Of a stretch of DNA of 64,000 bases, positions 24,929-34,176 are shown piece by piece. Location: the NCBI RefSeq assembly GCF_001921205.1, contig NZ_MSIE01000047.1, positions 1 to 64,000 on the forward strand, given 5' to 3'. The notes beneath the pieces are model-generated. The model did no database searches. It was not told the DNA's origin and saw only the letters and a list, made by a program, of their open reading frames with translations. This DNA comes from Actinophytocola xanthii. GTDB lineage: Bacteria; Actinomycetota; Actinomycetes; Mycobacteriales; Pseudonocardiaceae. Made by a program: the position numbers and the translations under genes. Position 1 is the stretch's first letter. The number at the start of each line of letters is the position of its first letter.

Positions 24929-27900
24929 TCAGCGCGCGAGGAGTTCGACCTGAGCGAGGGTGAGCGTCGGCGCACCCGTGTTCTCCGTGATGTCCAACCG
25001 GTAGTGGGTGAACCGCCCCGGGTTGGCCACCGCGAAGGCGCGGGTCTGCCGGCGCCACCGGAACGCCTCCCCGGTCCGCTCGTCCAGCACTGTCCAGCTG
25101 ACCCCGTCGACCGACCCGCGCAGCACCCAGCTGCGCGGGTCGTCGTGTCCGGTGCCCGAGGTGAGCGTGTAGTACCGAACGGTCGCCCCCTCACCGGCGA
25201 CGCGGTGGCCGACCCAGGGCGCCGGGGTGGGGAAGGTGACCTGCGTGCGGCTGGTGTCGTCGAACAGCGCGGCCAGGTTCACCCCCTCGCTGCCCCCGTG
25301 CTCCCCGCCAGCCAGGCCGGTGAGGTCGACCATCGTGGCGGGCAGGGTCCCGGCGGGGGTGAGCGAGGGCGGCACCGCGTCGGCGCCGCAGCCCCAGGTC
25401 GAGGGGGTCGGCCCCATGTGGAAGTCGAGCACGGCACCGCGGGCGATCACCTCGTGCGGCAGCCACGCCTTGTCCCACGGGGCGCCGTTGACCATCAGGC
25501 CCTGCACGTAGATGTTCTCCGGGCTGTTGTTGGGCGCGTTCACCACGAGCCGGGCGTCCGCACCGAGCTGGACCGACATCCGACGGAACAGCGGTGAGCC
25601 GATGACGTACTCGGGGCTGCCGACCCGCAGCGGGTACAGGCCGAGCGCGCCGAACAGCCACCACGCCGACATCTCCCCGTTGTCCTCGTCGCCGAGGTAG
25701 CCCTGCCCGATCTCGCTGCCGGCGTAGAGCCGCGAGAGGACCTCACGCACCTTCTCCTGGGTGCGCCAGAGCGCCCCGGCGTAGGCGTACATGAAGGCGA
25801 TGTGGTGCGAGGGCTGGTTGGAGTGGCCGTACTGGCCCATCCGCACGTCCCGCGCCTCGGCCATCTCGTGGATCGGGCGCCAGTAGGCCCCGCGCGCCCG
25901 ACCGGTCTCCGGCGTGGCGAAGAACTCGTCGAGGCGCGCGGCGAGCGCGGCGGGTCCGCCGAGCAGCGCGGCGAGCCCCGCGCCGTCGTGGGGGACCGAG
26001 AACGCCGTGTTCCAGCCGTTGGTCTCCACGTAGTCCCCGCCCCAGGCACGCGGGTCGTACTCGTTGGCCGCGCGACGCCAGCGCCCGCTGTCCTTGCGTC
26101 CCTGGAAGAACCCGGTCGTCGGGTGGAAGGAGTGGACGTAGTTGAGCGCCCGGTCGAGGAAGTACCCGTGGTTGTCCCGGTCGCCGACCGCGGCGGCGAG
26201 GTTGGCGATGGCGAAGTCGTTGACGCAGCCCTCCAGCGTCCAGGACAGGCCGGACTCGGTCGAGCAGGGGGTGAAGCGGAGGAAGATCGAGCGGTCCAGG
26301 CCCTTGCGACCCACTTCGGGGCTGGGCGGGGCGACCGTGGCGTTGCGCAGCGCCGACTCGTAGACCGCGGGCAGGTCGATTCCGGGCACGCCCTTGAGGT
26401 AGGCGTCGGCCAGGGCGACGTCGGAGCTGGTGCCGGTCATCAGGTCGGCGTGGCCGGGGGAGGACCAGCGGGCGATCCAGCCGGAGTCGCGGTACTGCTG
26501 GACGAAGCCGTCCACGAGCTCGGCGCAGCGGCGCGGGTCCAGCAGCGCGTAGGCCGGCCAGGTGGTGCGGTAGGTGTCCCAGAACCCGTTGTTGACGTAG
26601 AGGCGACCCGGCACGAGCGCGGCGCCGGTCTGGATCGGCGTGCTCTTCCTGGCCGGCGGCAGGAACGGGCTGGCGTAGGCGTACTGGGGCGCTTCGGCGG
26701 TGCCGGTGTTCTCGTGGCCGCGGTTGGGGTAGAGGAACAGCCGGTACAGGTTGGAGTACAGGGTGGTGAGCTGGTCGTCGCTGGCGCCCTCGACGTCGAC
26801 CCGCCCGAGGATCTCGTCCCAGAGCCCGGCCGCGCGTTCGCGGACGGTCTCGAAGGTGTCCTCGTCGGGGATCTCCAGCCACAGGTTGCGCCTGGCCTGG
26901 GCGAGGCTGACCAGCGAGGTGGCGACCCGCATGGTCACCACGGTCTCGCCGTCGGGGTCGGGCTCGAACCGCAGGTAGCCGGTGACCCGCCGGGACAGCC
27001 CGCGCCACAGCCGGCCGGACGCGGTGATCGGCCGGTCGAAGGTCGCGTGGACGAACATCCTGCTGGCCCCGGCCGAGAGTCCACTGCGGACGTCGGAGTA
27101 CCCGGATATGGTGCCGGCGACCGGATCGAGGGTGAGCCCGCCGTGCCGGTTGACGTTGTCGAAGATCAGGTTGGCGTCCTCGCCGGGGAAGGTGAACCGC
27201 AGGATCGCGGCGTGGTCGGTCGGTGCGACGTCGACCCGGATGCCGTTGGTGAACCGCACGCCGTAGTGGTGCGGTCGGGCGATCTCGTTGCGGTGCCGGA
27301 AGGTCAGCGCACGCCGACGGCGCCAGGCGGAGGGGCGGCGGGCCGCGGCGGAGGGGAGCACCTGGAAGGTCTGCCGGTCGCCCATCCACGGGCTCGGCTG
27401 GTGGCTGACCGCGAGCGCCTGGAGTGCGGGCAGGTTCCGGTCGGTGTTGGTCCTCGCGTAGGTGTAGATCCAGTCGAGGGCGCCGGCGTCGGTGACCGGG
27501 GTCCAGAAGTTGAACCCGTGGGGCACGGCGGTGGCGGGGAAGGTGTTGCCGCGCGAGTAGGCCTTGAGCGAGTTCGTGCCGCGGGTGGTGACCACGTGGT
27601 CGACCGGGCGGCGGGGCTCGGCGCGGGGGCGGTCCACGACGGCGATGTCGTCGACCCAGCCGGCGAACTCGGCCGGACCGTGCGGGTTGTCGTAGGCGAG
27701 CAGGATCCTGGTGACGACCTTGCCCTCGGCCACGCCGCCGATCCGCACCGACCGGTGGTTCCACTGGTTGGGCGAGAGCGCCTTGGACTCTCCCTGCCCG
27801 CGCGGGGTCAGCAGGAACCCGAGCTGGTCGGTCAGCCCGAGCCCGGAGAGGTAGGACCCGTCGTCGAAGGCGAGGTCGACCGCGACGAAGGTGCTGGGGT

Positions 27901-28228
27901 AGCGCAGGTCCTCGCCGAGCAGCTCGGGCAGGATCACGTACTCCAGCACGGTGTCCCGGGAGACCAGCAGGTCCACCAGGAACAGCCGGTTCACCACGTG
28001 GGCGGGACCGCGACCGTGGTGGCCGCCCTGGTAGCGCAGGGCGCGGCGCCCGGTGAAGCCCATCCCGGGGCGCCCGGTGTACGGCTTGGCCGGGCCGCCG
28101 CCCTCCTTGGTGCTCATGGTCGCACCGACCGCCCGGGGAGTGTTGTTCCCGTCGGTGTCCACGGTGTCGATCCAGGTCAGCGGGGGGTCGGTGTTCTCGA
28201 AGGACGAGAGGAAACCCCGTGCGCTCAT
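24929..28228 (-). CDS. GH92 alpha-mannosidase with C-terminal F5/8-type carbohydrate-binding domain
   Basis: This 1099-residue protein starts at ATG 28228 with GGGGAG upstream; the same frame stays open far upstream without coding character. After an N-terminal beta-sandwich region (about 1-270), the GH92 (alpha-1,2/1,3-mannosidase) signatures follow in order: HGFNFWTPVTD, VNNGFWDTYRTTWPAY, VETNGWNTAFSVPHD, GYLGDEDNGEMSAWWLFGAL, YVIGSPLF and NNSPENIYVQG. Residues about 965-1099 form a discoidin-like domain (YYTLTSGTGHDDPRSWVLRG, THYRLDITEN). GH92 enzymes are calcium-dependent inverting exo-mannosidases. No signal peptide is present, which is unusual because most relatives are exported, so it may act on imported manno-oligosaccharides or leave by another route. 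Confidence 0.9.
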   Translation of the reverse strand: MSARGFLSSFENTDPPLTWIDTVDTDGNNTPRAVGATMSTKEGGGPAKPYTGRPGMGFTGRRALRYQGGHHGRGPAHVVNRLFLVDLLVSRDTVLEYVILPELLGEDLRYPSTFVAVDLAFDDGSYLSGLGLTDQLGFLLTPRGQGESKALSPNQWNHRSVRIGGVAEGKVVTRILLAYDNPHGPAEFAGWVDDIAVVDRPRAEPRRPVDHVVTTRGTNSLKAYSRGNTFPATAVPHGFNFWTPVTDAGALDWIYTYARTNTDRNLPALQALAVSHQPSPWMGDRQTFQVLPSAAARRPSAWRRRRALTFRHRNEIARPHHYGVRFTNGIRVDVAPTDHAAILRFTFPGEDANLIFDNVNRHGGLTLDPVAGTISGYSDVRSGLSAGASRMFVHATFDRPITASGRLWRGLSRRVTGYLRFEPDPDGETVVTMRVATSLVSLAQARRNLWLEIPDEDTFETVRERAAGLWDEILGRVDVEGASDDQLTTLYSNLYRLFLYPNRGHENTGTAEAPQYAYASPFLPPARKSTPIQTGAALVPGRLYVNNGFWDTYRTTWPAYALLDPRRCAELVDGFVQQYRDSGWIARWSSPGHADLMTGTSSDVALADAYLKGVPGIDLPAVYESALRNATVAPPSPEVGRKGLDRSIFLRFTPCSTESGLSWTLEGCVNDFAIANLAAAVGDRDNHGYFLDRALNYVHSFHPTTGFFQGRKDSGRWRRAANEYDPRAWGGDYVETNGWNTAFSVPHDGAGLAALLGGPAALAARLDEFFATPETGRARGAYWRPIHEMAEARDVRMGQYGHSNQPSHHIAFMYAYAGALWRTQEKVREVLSRLYAGSEIGQGYLGDEDNGEMSAWWLFGALGLYPLRVGSPEYVIGSPLFRRMSVQLGADARLVVNAPNNSPENIYVQGLMVNGAPWDKAWLPHEVIARGAVLDFHMGPTPSTWGCGADAVPPSLTPAGTLPATMVDLTGLAGGEHGGSEGVNLAALFDDTSRTQVTFPTPAPWVGHRVAGEGATVRYYTLTSGTGHDDPRSWVLRGSVDGVSWTVLDERTGEAFRWRRQTRAFAVANPGRFTHYRLDITENTGAPTLTLAQVELLAR

Positions 28229-28300
28229 GCCGTGACACTCCCCGAGAAACCATTCCGACGCCGGTGGCGCATGATCCCATTGCCGGGGCACACTGCTTCG

Positions 28301-29149
28301 ATGCACCCTGCGCGCCGCCTCTGGGCCTCGCTCGAGCCGTTGCACGACGTCGTCTACTTCGCCCCCACCGTCCGCGACACCGGGAAGACCCTCGGTCTGC
28401 GCGGCTTCTGGATGACCTACTTCGCCTTCCGGGCCGCGCCGCTGGGCGCCGTCGGGCCGGGGCCGGTCCTCGCGACGTTCGCCGGGTTCGAGCCGTCGAT
28501 GGTGGCCAAGGCGCTGCCGGACGCCTGGACCAGGACGACGCCGGCCGCGTGCCTGGCGGCCCGCCTCGAGGTGAGCGCCGCGGCGCTGCGCGGGCTGGTG
28601 GACGAGCAGGCCTGCGGGGAGGTCGTCCCCGTGCTGGCCCCGGTGCTCGCCGCCGCGGACCCGACCGGTCGCCCGCTCTACGCCGCCAACGCCGGGCTGC
28701 CGCTGCCCGCCGACGAGGTCGGGGCGCTGTGGCAGCTCGCGACGACCCTGCGCGAGCACCGGGGCGACGGCCACGTAGCCGCCCTGGTGGCGAACGGGGT
28801 CACCGGTCTGGAGGCGCTGCTGCTGCAGACCGGCGCCGGCACCTTCCCCGACGAGGTACTGCGCACGGTGCGCGGCTGGTCGGAGCAGTGGTGGTCGGCG
28901 GCGGCAGCGGGTCTGCGGGAACGGGACCTGCTCACCGGGGACGGCGCGCTCACCTCCGTGGGCCGCGCGCTGCTCGACGACGTCGAGGCCCGCACGGACG
29001 CCGCGTCCTGGAACGGCTGCCTCGCGGCGCTGGGGGAGGAGGGCGCCCGACGGCTGGTCGAGGTGCTGGCACCGTCGGTCGAGGCGGTCTGGTCCTCGGG
29101 GATCCTGCCGGAGGTCAACCCGACCGGGTTGCGGCGCCAATCCGCTTGA
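28301..29149 (+). CDS. SCO6745-family protein
   Basis: This 282-residue helical protein starts at ATG 28301. It opens with MHPARRLWASLEPLHDVVYFAP, the conserved start of an actinobacterial family annotated after Streptomyces SCO6745. It continues with GFWMTYFAFRAAPLG, two internal Ala/Leu-rich helical modules, and a C-terminal winged-helix-like LRERDLLTGDGALTSVGRAL segment. The role is unknown; the tail may bind DNA. It is divergent from the GH92 gene across 72 bases and lies just upstream of the ABC exporter. Confidence 0.75.
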   Translation: MHPARRLWASLEPLHDVVYFAPTVRDTGKTLGLRGFWMTYFAFRAAPLGAVGPGPVLATFAGFEPSMVAKALPDAWTRTTPAACLAARLEVSAAALRGLVDEQACGEVVPVLAPVLAAADPTGRPLYAANAGLPLPADEVGALWQLATTLREHRGDGHVAALVANGVTGLEALLLQTGAGTFPDEVLRTVRGWSEQWWSAAAAGLRERDLLTGDGALTSVGRALLDDVEARTDAASWNGCLAALGEEGARRLVEVLAPSVEAVWSSGILPEVNPTGLRRQSA

Positions 29150-29182
29150 CCTCGACCTCGGTGCAGCTTCTACCTTTCCCGC

Positions 29183-31063
29183 ATGGACATGGAGACCACG
29201 GCGTGGATGTCGATGTACCACGCCATGCACGCCACGGAGGACCGGCGGCCGTTCTCGATGCGCACGGTGCGTCGGATCGGCCGGTTCGCGCGGCCGCACC
29301 GTCGGCTGCTGAGCTGGTTCATGCTGCTGAGCGTGGTCACCGCGGTGTTGGCGGTGGCCACGCCGGTGCTCGCCGGGCAGGTCGTCGACGCGATCGTCGG
29401 CGGCTCGGCGGCGTCCGTGGTGGTCCGGCTGGCCGTGCTGATCGCCGTGATCGCGCTCGTCGAGGCCGGGCTCGGCCTGCTGACCCGGTGGCTGTCGGCC
29501 CGGATCGGTGAGGGGCTGATCCTCGACCTGCGCACCGCGGTGTTCGACCACGTGCAGCGGATGCCGATCGCGTTCTTCACCCGCACCCGAACCGGCGCGC
29601 TGGTCAGCCGGCTGAACAACGACGTGATCGGTGCCCAGCGGGCGTTCAGCGACACGCTGTCCGGGGTGGTCTCCAACCTCGTGATGCTGGCCCTGACGCT
29701 GGTCGTGATGTTCGGGATGTCCTGGCAGATCACCCTGTTGGCGCTGGTGCTGCTGCCGGTGTTCGTGCTGCCGGCACGGCGCATGGGCACCCGGCTGGCG
29801 CGGCTGGAACGCGAGGCGGCCAACCACAACTCGGTGATGAGCACGCAGATGACCGAGCGCTTCTCCGCACCCGGGGCGACGCTGGTGAAGCTGTTCGGCC
29901 GCCCCGAGGACGAGTCGACCGAGTTCGCGGTCCGGGCCAGGCGGGTACGCGACATCGGCGTGCGCACGGCGATGGTGCAGTCGGTGTTCGTCACCGCACT
30001 GACCGTGGTGTCCGCGCTGGCCCTGGCGGTGGTCTACGGCGTGGGTGGGGTCTTCGCGCTGCGCGGGCAACTCGACGCCGGGACCGTCGTCGCGCTGTCG
30101 TTCCTGCTCACCCGGCTGTACGCGCCGTTAACCGCGCTGGCGAGCGCCCGGGTCGAGGTGATGAGCGCGCTGGTGTCGTTCGAGCGGGTGTTCGAGGTGC
30201 TCGACCTCGAGCCGCTGATCAAGGAGAAGCCGGACGCCCGGTCGCTGCCCGACGGGCCGGTCACGGTGGAGTTCGACGCGGTCGGCTTCGCCTACCCGGC
30301 CGCGGACAAGGTCTCGCTGGCCTCGCTCGAGGAGGTCGCCAAGCTCGACGCGCGGGGCGGGACCCAGGTTCTGCACGACATCTCCTTCCGGGTCGAACCG
30401 GGACAGCTGGTGGCCCTGGTCGGCTCCTCGGGGGCGGGGAAGTCCACGATCGCCTCGCTGGTGCCCCGGCTCTACGACGTCGACACGGGCGCGGTGCGGC
30501 TGTCCGGGGTGGACGTGCGGGACGTGACGTTCTCCTCGATGCGGGACACCCTGGGGCTGGTGACCCAGGACGGGCATCTGTTCCACGAGTCGGTGCGGTC
30601 CAACCTGATGCTGGCCAACCCGGCGGCGAGCGAGGCTGACCTGTGGGACGCGCTGCGGCGAGCCCGCCTCGACGGGTTGATCGCCGAGCTGCCGGACGGG
30701 CTGGACACGGTCGTTGGCGAGCGCGGCTACCGGCTCTCCGGTGGCGAGCGGCAGCGGCTGACGATCGCGCGGCTGCTGCTGGCACGGCCGAGGGTGGTGA
30801 TCCTCGACGAGGCGACGGCACACCTGGACTCGACCTCGGAGGCGGCGGTCCAGGCGGCGCTGACCGAGGCGTTGTCCGGCCGGACGGCGCTGGTGATCGC
30901 GCACCGGTTGTCCACGGTGCGGGCGGCGGACCTGATCCTGGTGGTCGAGGACGGCCGGATCGTCGAGCGCGGCACGCACGCCGACCTGCTCGCCGCCGGC
31001 GGGCGCTACGAGGAGCTCTACCGGACCCAGTTCGACCAGGCACCCACCACGGTGACCGCGTGA
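29183..31063 (+). CDS. ABC exporter half-transporter (permease-ATPase fusion)
   Basis: This 626-residue type IV ABC exporter has six membrane helices in residues about 45-330, with a TRTGALVSRLNNDV coupling region. The ATPase domain is canonical: Walker A GSSGAGKST near 413-421, LVTQDGHLFHESV Q-loop region, signature LSGGERQR, Walker B VVILDEATAHLD and H-loop IAHRLST. All catalytic residues are present, so it can work as a homodimer. About 20 residues (YPAADKVSLASLEEVAKLDA) are inserted between the first strand and Walker A, as in a mycobacterial/actinobacterial multidrug-like subgroup. The substrate is unknown. The start may be the ATG at 29183 or one of several ATGs within the next 17 codons. 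The GNAT gene follows after 20 bases. Confidence 0.9.
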   Translation: MDMETTAWMSMYHAMHATEDRRPFSMRTVRRIGRFARPHRRLLSWFMLLSVVTAVLAVATPVLAGQVVDAIVGGSAASVVVRLAVLIAVIALVEAGLGLLTRWLSARIGEGLILDLRTAVFDHVQRMPIAFFTRTRTGALVSRLNNDVIGAQRAFSDTLSGVVSNLVMLALTLVVMFGMSWQITLLALVLLPVFVLPARRMGTRLARLEREAANHNSVMSTQMTERFSAPGATLVKLFGRPEDESTEFAVRARRVRDIGVRTAMVQSVFVTALTVVSALALAVVYGVGGVFALRGQLDAGTVVALSFLLTRLYAPLTALASARVEVMSALVSFERVFEVLDLEPLIKEKPDARSLPDGPVTVEFDAVGFAYPAADKVSLASLEEVAKLDARGGTQVLHDISFRVEPGQLVALVGSSGAGKSTIASLVPRLYDVDTGAVRLSGVDVRDVTFSSMRDTLGLVTQDGHLFHESVRSNLMLANPAASEADLWDALRRARLDGLIAELPDGLDTVVGERGYRLSGGERQRLTIARLLLARPRVVILDEATAHLDSTSEAAVQAALTEALSGRTALVIAHRLSTVRAADLILVVEDGRIVERGTHADLLAAGGRYEELYRTQFDQAPTTVTA

Positions 31064-31083
31064 CGCCCGTGTTCGACTGAGGC

Positions 31084-31827
31084 GTGTTCGACGAGCTGAT
31101 GCGCCGGGGCTGGCCCGCGCTAGCGGAGTCCGACCTGGACGGTTGGCTGGCGCGGGTGTCCGGCGGGGTGACCCAACGGGCGAACTCGGTGGCCTCGCTG
31201 GCCGAGCCGGCCGACGTGGACGCCGCGGTGTCCGCGGTGGAGCGGCTCTACGCCGAGCACGGCCTGCCCGCGGTCTTCCAGGTGGGACCGACCGCGCGCC
31301 CGGCGGACCTGGACGCGCGGCTCGCGGCCCGCGGCTACGAGTTCGGCTCACCGACGGTGTTCGAGGTCGCCGAGACCGCGGCGGTGCTGGCCAGGCTCCC
31401 GGCGCACCCGGTCCCGGTCACGCTCGCCGACGAACCCGACGAGTCCTGGATGGACCTGTGGTGGCGGGTCGACGGCCGGGGCGGGGCGGACGCGCGTGCG
31501 GTGGCCCGGGCGATCCTCACCGGCGGCCCGGCCCGCTACGCCGCTGTGGACGGTCCGCACGGCGCGCTCGCGGTGGCCCGGCTGGCCCTGGTGGGGGAGT
31601 GGGGCGGGCTCTACTGCCTGGCGGTGCACCCGGCCGCGCGGCGGCGGGGCCTGGGCACGGCGGTCACCCGGGCCCTGCTGGCCGACGCGGCACCGGCCGG
31701 GGTGTCGCGGTGCTGGCTGCAGGTCCGGGCGGAGAATGCGGCGGCCCTGGCGTTGTACGAGGCCGCCGGGTTCACCCCGGCGGCCCGCTACCACTACCGC
31801 ACTAGTCCGCCTCCCCGGGATTCTTAG
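31084..31827 (+). CDS. GNAT family N-acetyltransferase
   Basis: This 247-residue protein starts at GTG 31084. The C-terminal half is a GNAT domain with the acetyl-CoA loop LAVHPAARRRGLGTAVTRAL (Q/RxxGxG/A type, near residues 180-199). CWLQVRAENAAALALYEAAGF then gives strands and helix beta6-alpha4. The N-terminal 110 residues form a second, degenerate GNAT-like or substrate-binding half, as in mycothiol-type and related double-GNAT proteins. The substrate is unknown. It probably shares a transcript with the ABC exporter. Confidence 0.88.
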   Translation: MFDELMRRGWPALAESDLDGWLARVSGGVTQRANSVASLAEPADVDAAVSAVERLYAEHGLPAVFQVGPTARPADLDARLAARGYEFGSPTVFEVAETAAVLARLPAHPVPVTLADEPDESWMDLWWRVDGRGGADARAVARAILTGGPARYAAVDGPHGALAVARLALVGEWGGLYCLAVHPAARRRGLGTAVTRALLADAAPAGVSRCWLQVRAENAAALALYEAAGFTPAARYHYRTSPPPRDS

Positions 31828-31937
31828 TGTTGGTCGCCTTGGGTGAGTGGGTCAGGTTGATCACGTGCTTGTGGCTGGGTTGCGTCACGTTCCCCTGAGG
31901 TAACTGTTGTGGAGGCGGAGCAGAGACCGAGTGTGTG

Positions 31938-33254
31938 TCACACGGTGGAGAGGAAGCGGTCGAGCACGTTCGTCCCGAAGCGGAGGCCCTCGACCGGGAC
32001 GCGCTCGTCGACGCCGTGGGCCATCAGCCGGTGGTCGAAATCCTCCGGGAGCCACAGCGGCGCGAACCCGTAGCAGTCGATGCCCAGGGCCGCGAAGGCC
32101 TTGGCGTCGGTGCCGCCGCCCATGCAGAACGGGACCACGACGCCCTCGGGGTCCTCCGCGGTGAGCGCGCCGGCCATCGCGGTGAACCAGGGGGAGTCGA
32201 CCGGTGCCTGCACCGGTGGCTGGCGGGCCAGGAACTCGCGGGTGACCTCGGGGCCGATCAGGCGGTCCACCTCGGCCAGCAGTTCCTCCTCGGTTCCGGG
32301 CAGCACGCGGGTGTCGATCCTGGCCTGGGCGAGGCCCGGGATCACGTTCACCTTGTACCCCGCGGCGAGCACGGTGGGTGTCGTGCTGTTACGCACGGTG
32401 TTCTCAGCGATCTTCGCGGCCGGGCCGAAGCGGCGCAGGGTCGCGTCCACGGCGTCGTCGTCGGAAAGGTCGACCTCGAAGCCGAGAGCGGCGCCGGCCC
32501 GCTCGAAGAACGCCTGTACGGCCGGGGTGAGCCGCACCGGCCAGCGGTGCTCGGCCAGGCGCGCCACCGCGGCCACGAGCTTGATCACCGCGTTGTCGTC
32601 GTTGCGGCGTGAGCCGTGGCCGGCGCGGCCGTTGGTGGACAGCAGCAGGTGCGAGGTGCCGCGCTCGGCGGTGGCCACCGGGTACAGCCGCACCGGTGCG
32701 CCGTCGGCCGAGGCCGCGCGGACGGTGTAGCCGCCGGACTCGCCGATGGCCGCGGCCACCCCGTCGAACAGGGAGCGGTGCTCGTCGATGAGCCAGTGCG
32801 CGCCCCACTCGCCGTTGTCCTCCTCGTCGGCGACGAACGCGAGGACGATGTCGCGGCGCGGACCCCGTCCCTCGTCGGCCCAGCGGTGCAGGACGGTCAG
32901 CAGGGTGGCGCACATGTCCTTCATGTCCACCGCCCCCCGCCCCCAGACGAAGCCGTCGCGGATCTCACCGGAGAACGGCGGGACAGTCCACTCGTGCGGG
33001 TCGGCCGGCACCACGTCGATGTGCGCGTGCACGAGCAGCGGGGGGAGCATGGGGTCGGAGCCGGCGACCCGGGTGACGACATTGCTGCGACGCGGTGAGC
33101 GTTCGAGCAACGTCGGCGAGAGCCCCGCCGCGGACAGCTGGGCGGCGATGAACTCCGCCGCCTCCCGTTCCCCCTTCGACTCACCGCCACCCAGGTTCGT
33201 GGTGTCGAACCTGATCAGCTGCGCGCACAACTCCTCGACCGCGGGCTCACCCAT
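31938..33254 (-). CDS. M20 family metallopeptidase, dipeptide cluster
   Basis: This 438-residue protein starts at ATG 33254, preceded by GGAAGGAAG. Metal and catalytic motifs are LVHAHIDVVPA, GRGAVDMKDM and FVADEEDNGE, a lid domain with GHGSRRNDD, and the late GGTDAKAFAALGIDCYGF with HGVDERVPV. It is a paralogue of 14030-15364 with the same architecture. Its start overlaps the end of the D-aminopeptidase gene by 8 bases, so the two are coupled. Beside a dipeptide importer, a dipeptidase or amidohydrolase role is likely. Confidence 0.9.
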   Translation of the reverse strand: MGEPAVEELCAQLIRFDTTNLGGGESKGEREAAEFIAAQLSAAGLSPTLLERSPRRSNVVTRVAGSDPMLPPLLVHAHIDVVPADPHEWTVPPFSGEIRDGFVWGRGAVDMKDMCATLLTVLHRWADEGRGPRRDIVLAFVADEEDNGEWGAHWLIDEHRSLFDGVAAAIGESGGYTVRAASADGAPVRLYPVATAERGTSHLLLSTNGRAGHGSRRNDDNAVIKLVAAVARLAEHRWPVRLTPAVQAFFERAGAALGFEVDLSDDDAVDATLRRFGPAAKIAENTVRNSTTPTVLAAGYKVNVIPGLAQARIDTRVLPGTEEELLAEVDRLIGPEVTREFLARQPPVQAPVDSPWFTAMAGALTAEDPEGVVVPFCMGGGTDAKAFAALGIDCYGFAPLWLPEDFDHRLMAHGVDERVPVEGLRFGTNVLDRFLSTV

Positions 33255-34077
33255 AGCTTCCTTCCACGGCACCGCTCGCGATCGCGGTGACCACCTTGAA
33301 TGCCTTCATCGCTGCTGTCATCGACGCCGCGTCGAACCCGACCCGACGCACGTCGACCTGCTCGACCGTCGGTACGACGGCCGCCGCCGCGGCGAGGTGC
33401 GCGGCGTCGAACTCGATCTCGATCCGGTGGGCGGCCGGCGCGGGGGCCGTGGTGGCGCCGGCGAGCGCCATGGCCTCGCGGGCCGCCTCCTCGATCTCGG
33501 TCGCGGTCACCGAGGGCGGCTTGCAGATCGCCGCGTAGCGGCTCACGCACTGCTTGACCGCCACCGCCGAGGCCGACGGCGCGTACCCCGCGGCGTCGGC
33601 GCAGGTGAGGTCGTCCCCGGTGACCAGCAGGACCGGCACGCCGTACTCGGCGGCCAGCGCCGCGTTGAGCCGGCCCTCGCTGGCCCGTGTCCCGTCCAGC
33701 CAGACCCCGGTGATCTGGTTGGGCAGGTACGTGTGGGACAGCACCCCGTCCAGGCCGGCCGCCGCGTGGTAGCCGAGGAACACCACACCGTCCACCCCGG
33801 AGTCGATGCCCTGCATCATCGACAGCGGCTTGTGCCGGCCGGTGAGCAGCCGCGCCCTGGGGTCGAGCCGCTCGAGCAGGATGTTGCGCTGCGCCGAGTG
33901 GGCCTCGTTGACGAGCACGTCGGTGGCGCCGCCGGCGAACAGGCCCGCCACGCAGGCGTTGACGTCCCCGGTGAACATCGGTCGGAACCGCTCCCACTGA
34001 GGGCTGTTCGTCTCCACATCAGCCGTCCAGGTGACGCCGGTGGCGCCCTCCATGTCGGCCGAAATCATGATCCGCAC
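33247..34077 (-). CDS. dppA: M55 family D-aminopeptidase (DppA-like)
   Basis: This 276-residue protein starts MRIMISADMEGATGV, the M55 signature with zinc ligands D8 and E10. It continues with DVLVNEAHS, FLGYHAAAG (metal His) and GVPVLLVTGDDLTCADA. Bacillus DppA cleaves D-Ala-containing peptides and is encoded with a dipeptide ABC transporter. The same association is seen here, with the transporter genes divergent across 99 bases. It probably releases D-amino acids from peptidoglycan-derived dipeptides in the cytoplasm. The downstream M20 peptidase gene overlaps its 3' end. Confidence 0.9.
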   Translation of the reverse strand: MRIMISADMEGATGVTWTADVETNSPQWERFRPMFTGDVNACVAGLFAGGATDVLVNEAHSAQRNILLERLDPRARLLTGRHKPLSMMQGIDSGVDGVVFLGYHAAAGLDGVLSHTYLPNQITGVWLDGTRASEGRLNAALAAEYGVPVLLVTGDDLTCADAAGYAPSASAVAVKQCVSRYAAICKPPSVTATEIEEAAREAMALAGATTAPAPAAHRIEIEFDAAHLAAAAAVVPTVEQVDVRRVGFDAASMTAAMKAFKVVTAIASGAVEGSYG

Positions 34078-34176
34078 GGCTACACGTTACGGCTTGGTAC
34101 ACGTTGCCGACACAGATTGACTTCCTCGGGCGACAAGTGGTTACTTCCTTCCAACTATCAGGAAGAGGTGATCATA

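Noticed and set aside
25802-28300. Long plus-strand open frame antisense to the GH92 gene and continuous with the SCO6745-type gene
   Set aside because: Only the part from 28301 has family features; the rest is antisense to a clear glycosidase.
28229-30070. Upstream extension of the GH92 frame
   Set aside because: It is antisense to the SCO6745-type and ABC exporter genes and has shadow-like composition. The ATG at 28228 has a ribosome binding site.
34081-34105. Two TACACGTT copies called as a defined operator
   Set aside because: Two 8-base matches in a short intergenic region are suggestive only. They are mentioned under the Dpp cluster but not listed as a feature.
32746-34176. Upstream extension of the binding-protein frame
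   Set aside because: It is antisense to the M20 and M55 peptidase genes. A signal peptide starts at GTG 34177.
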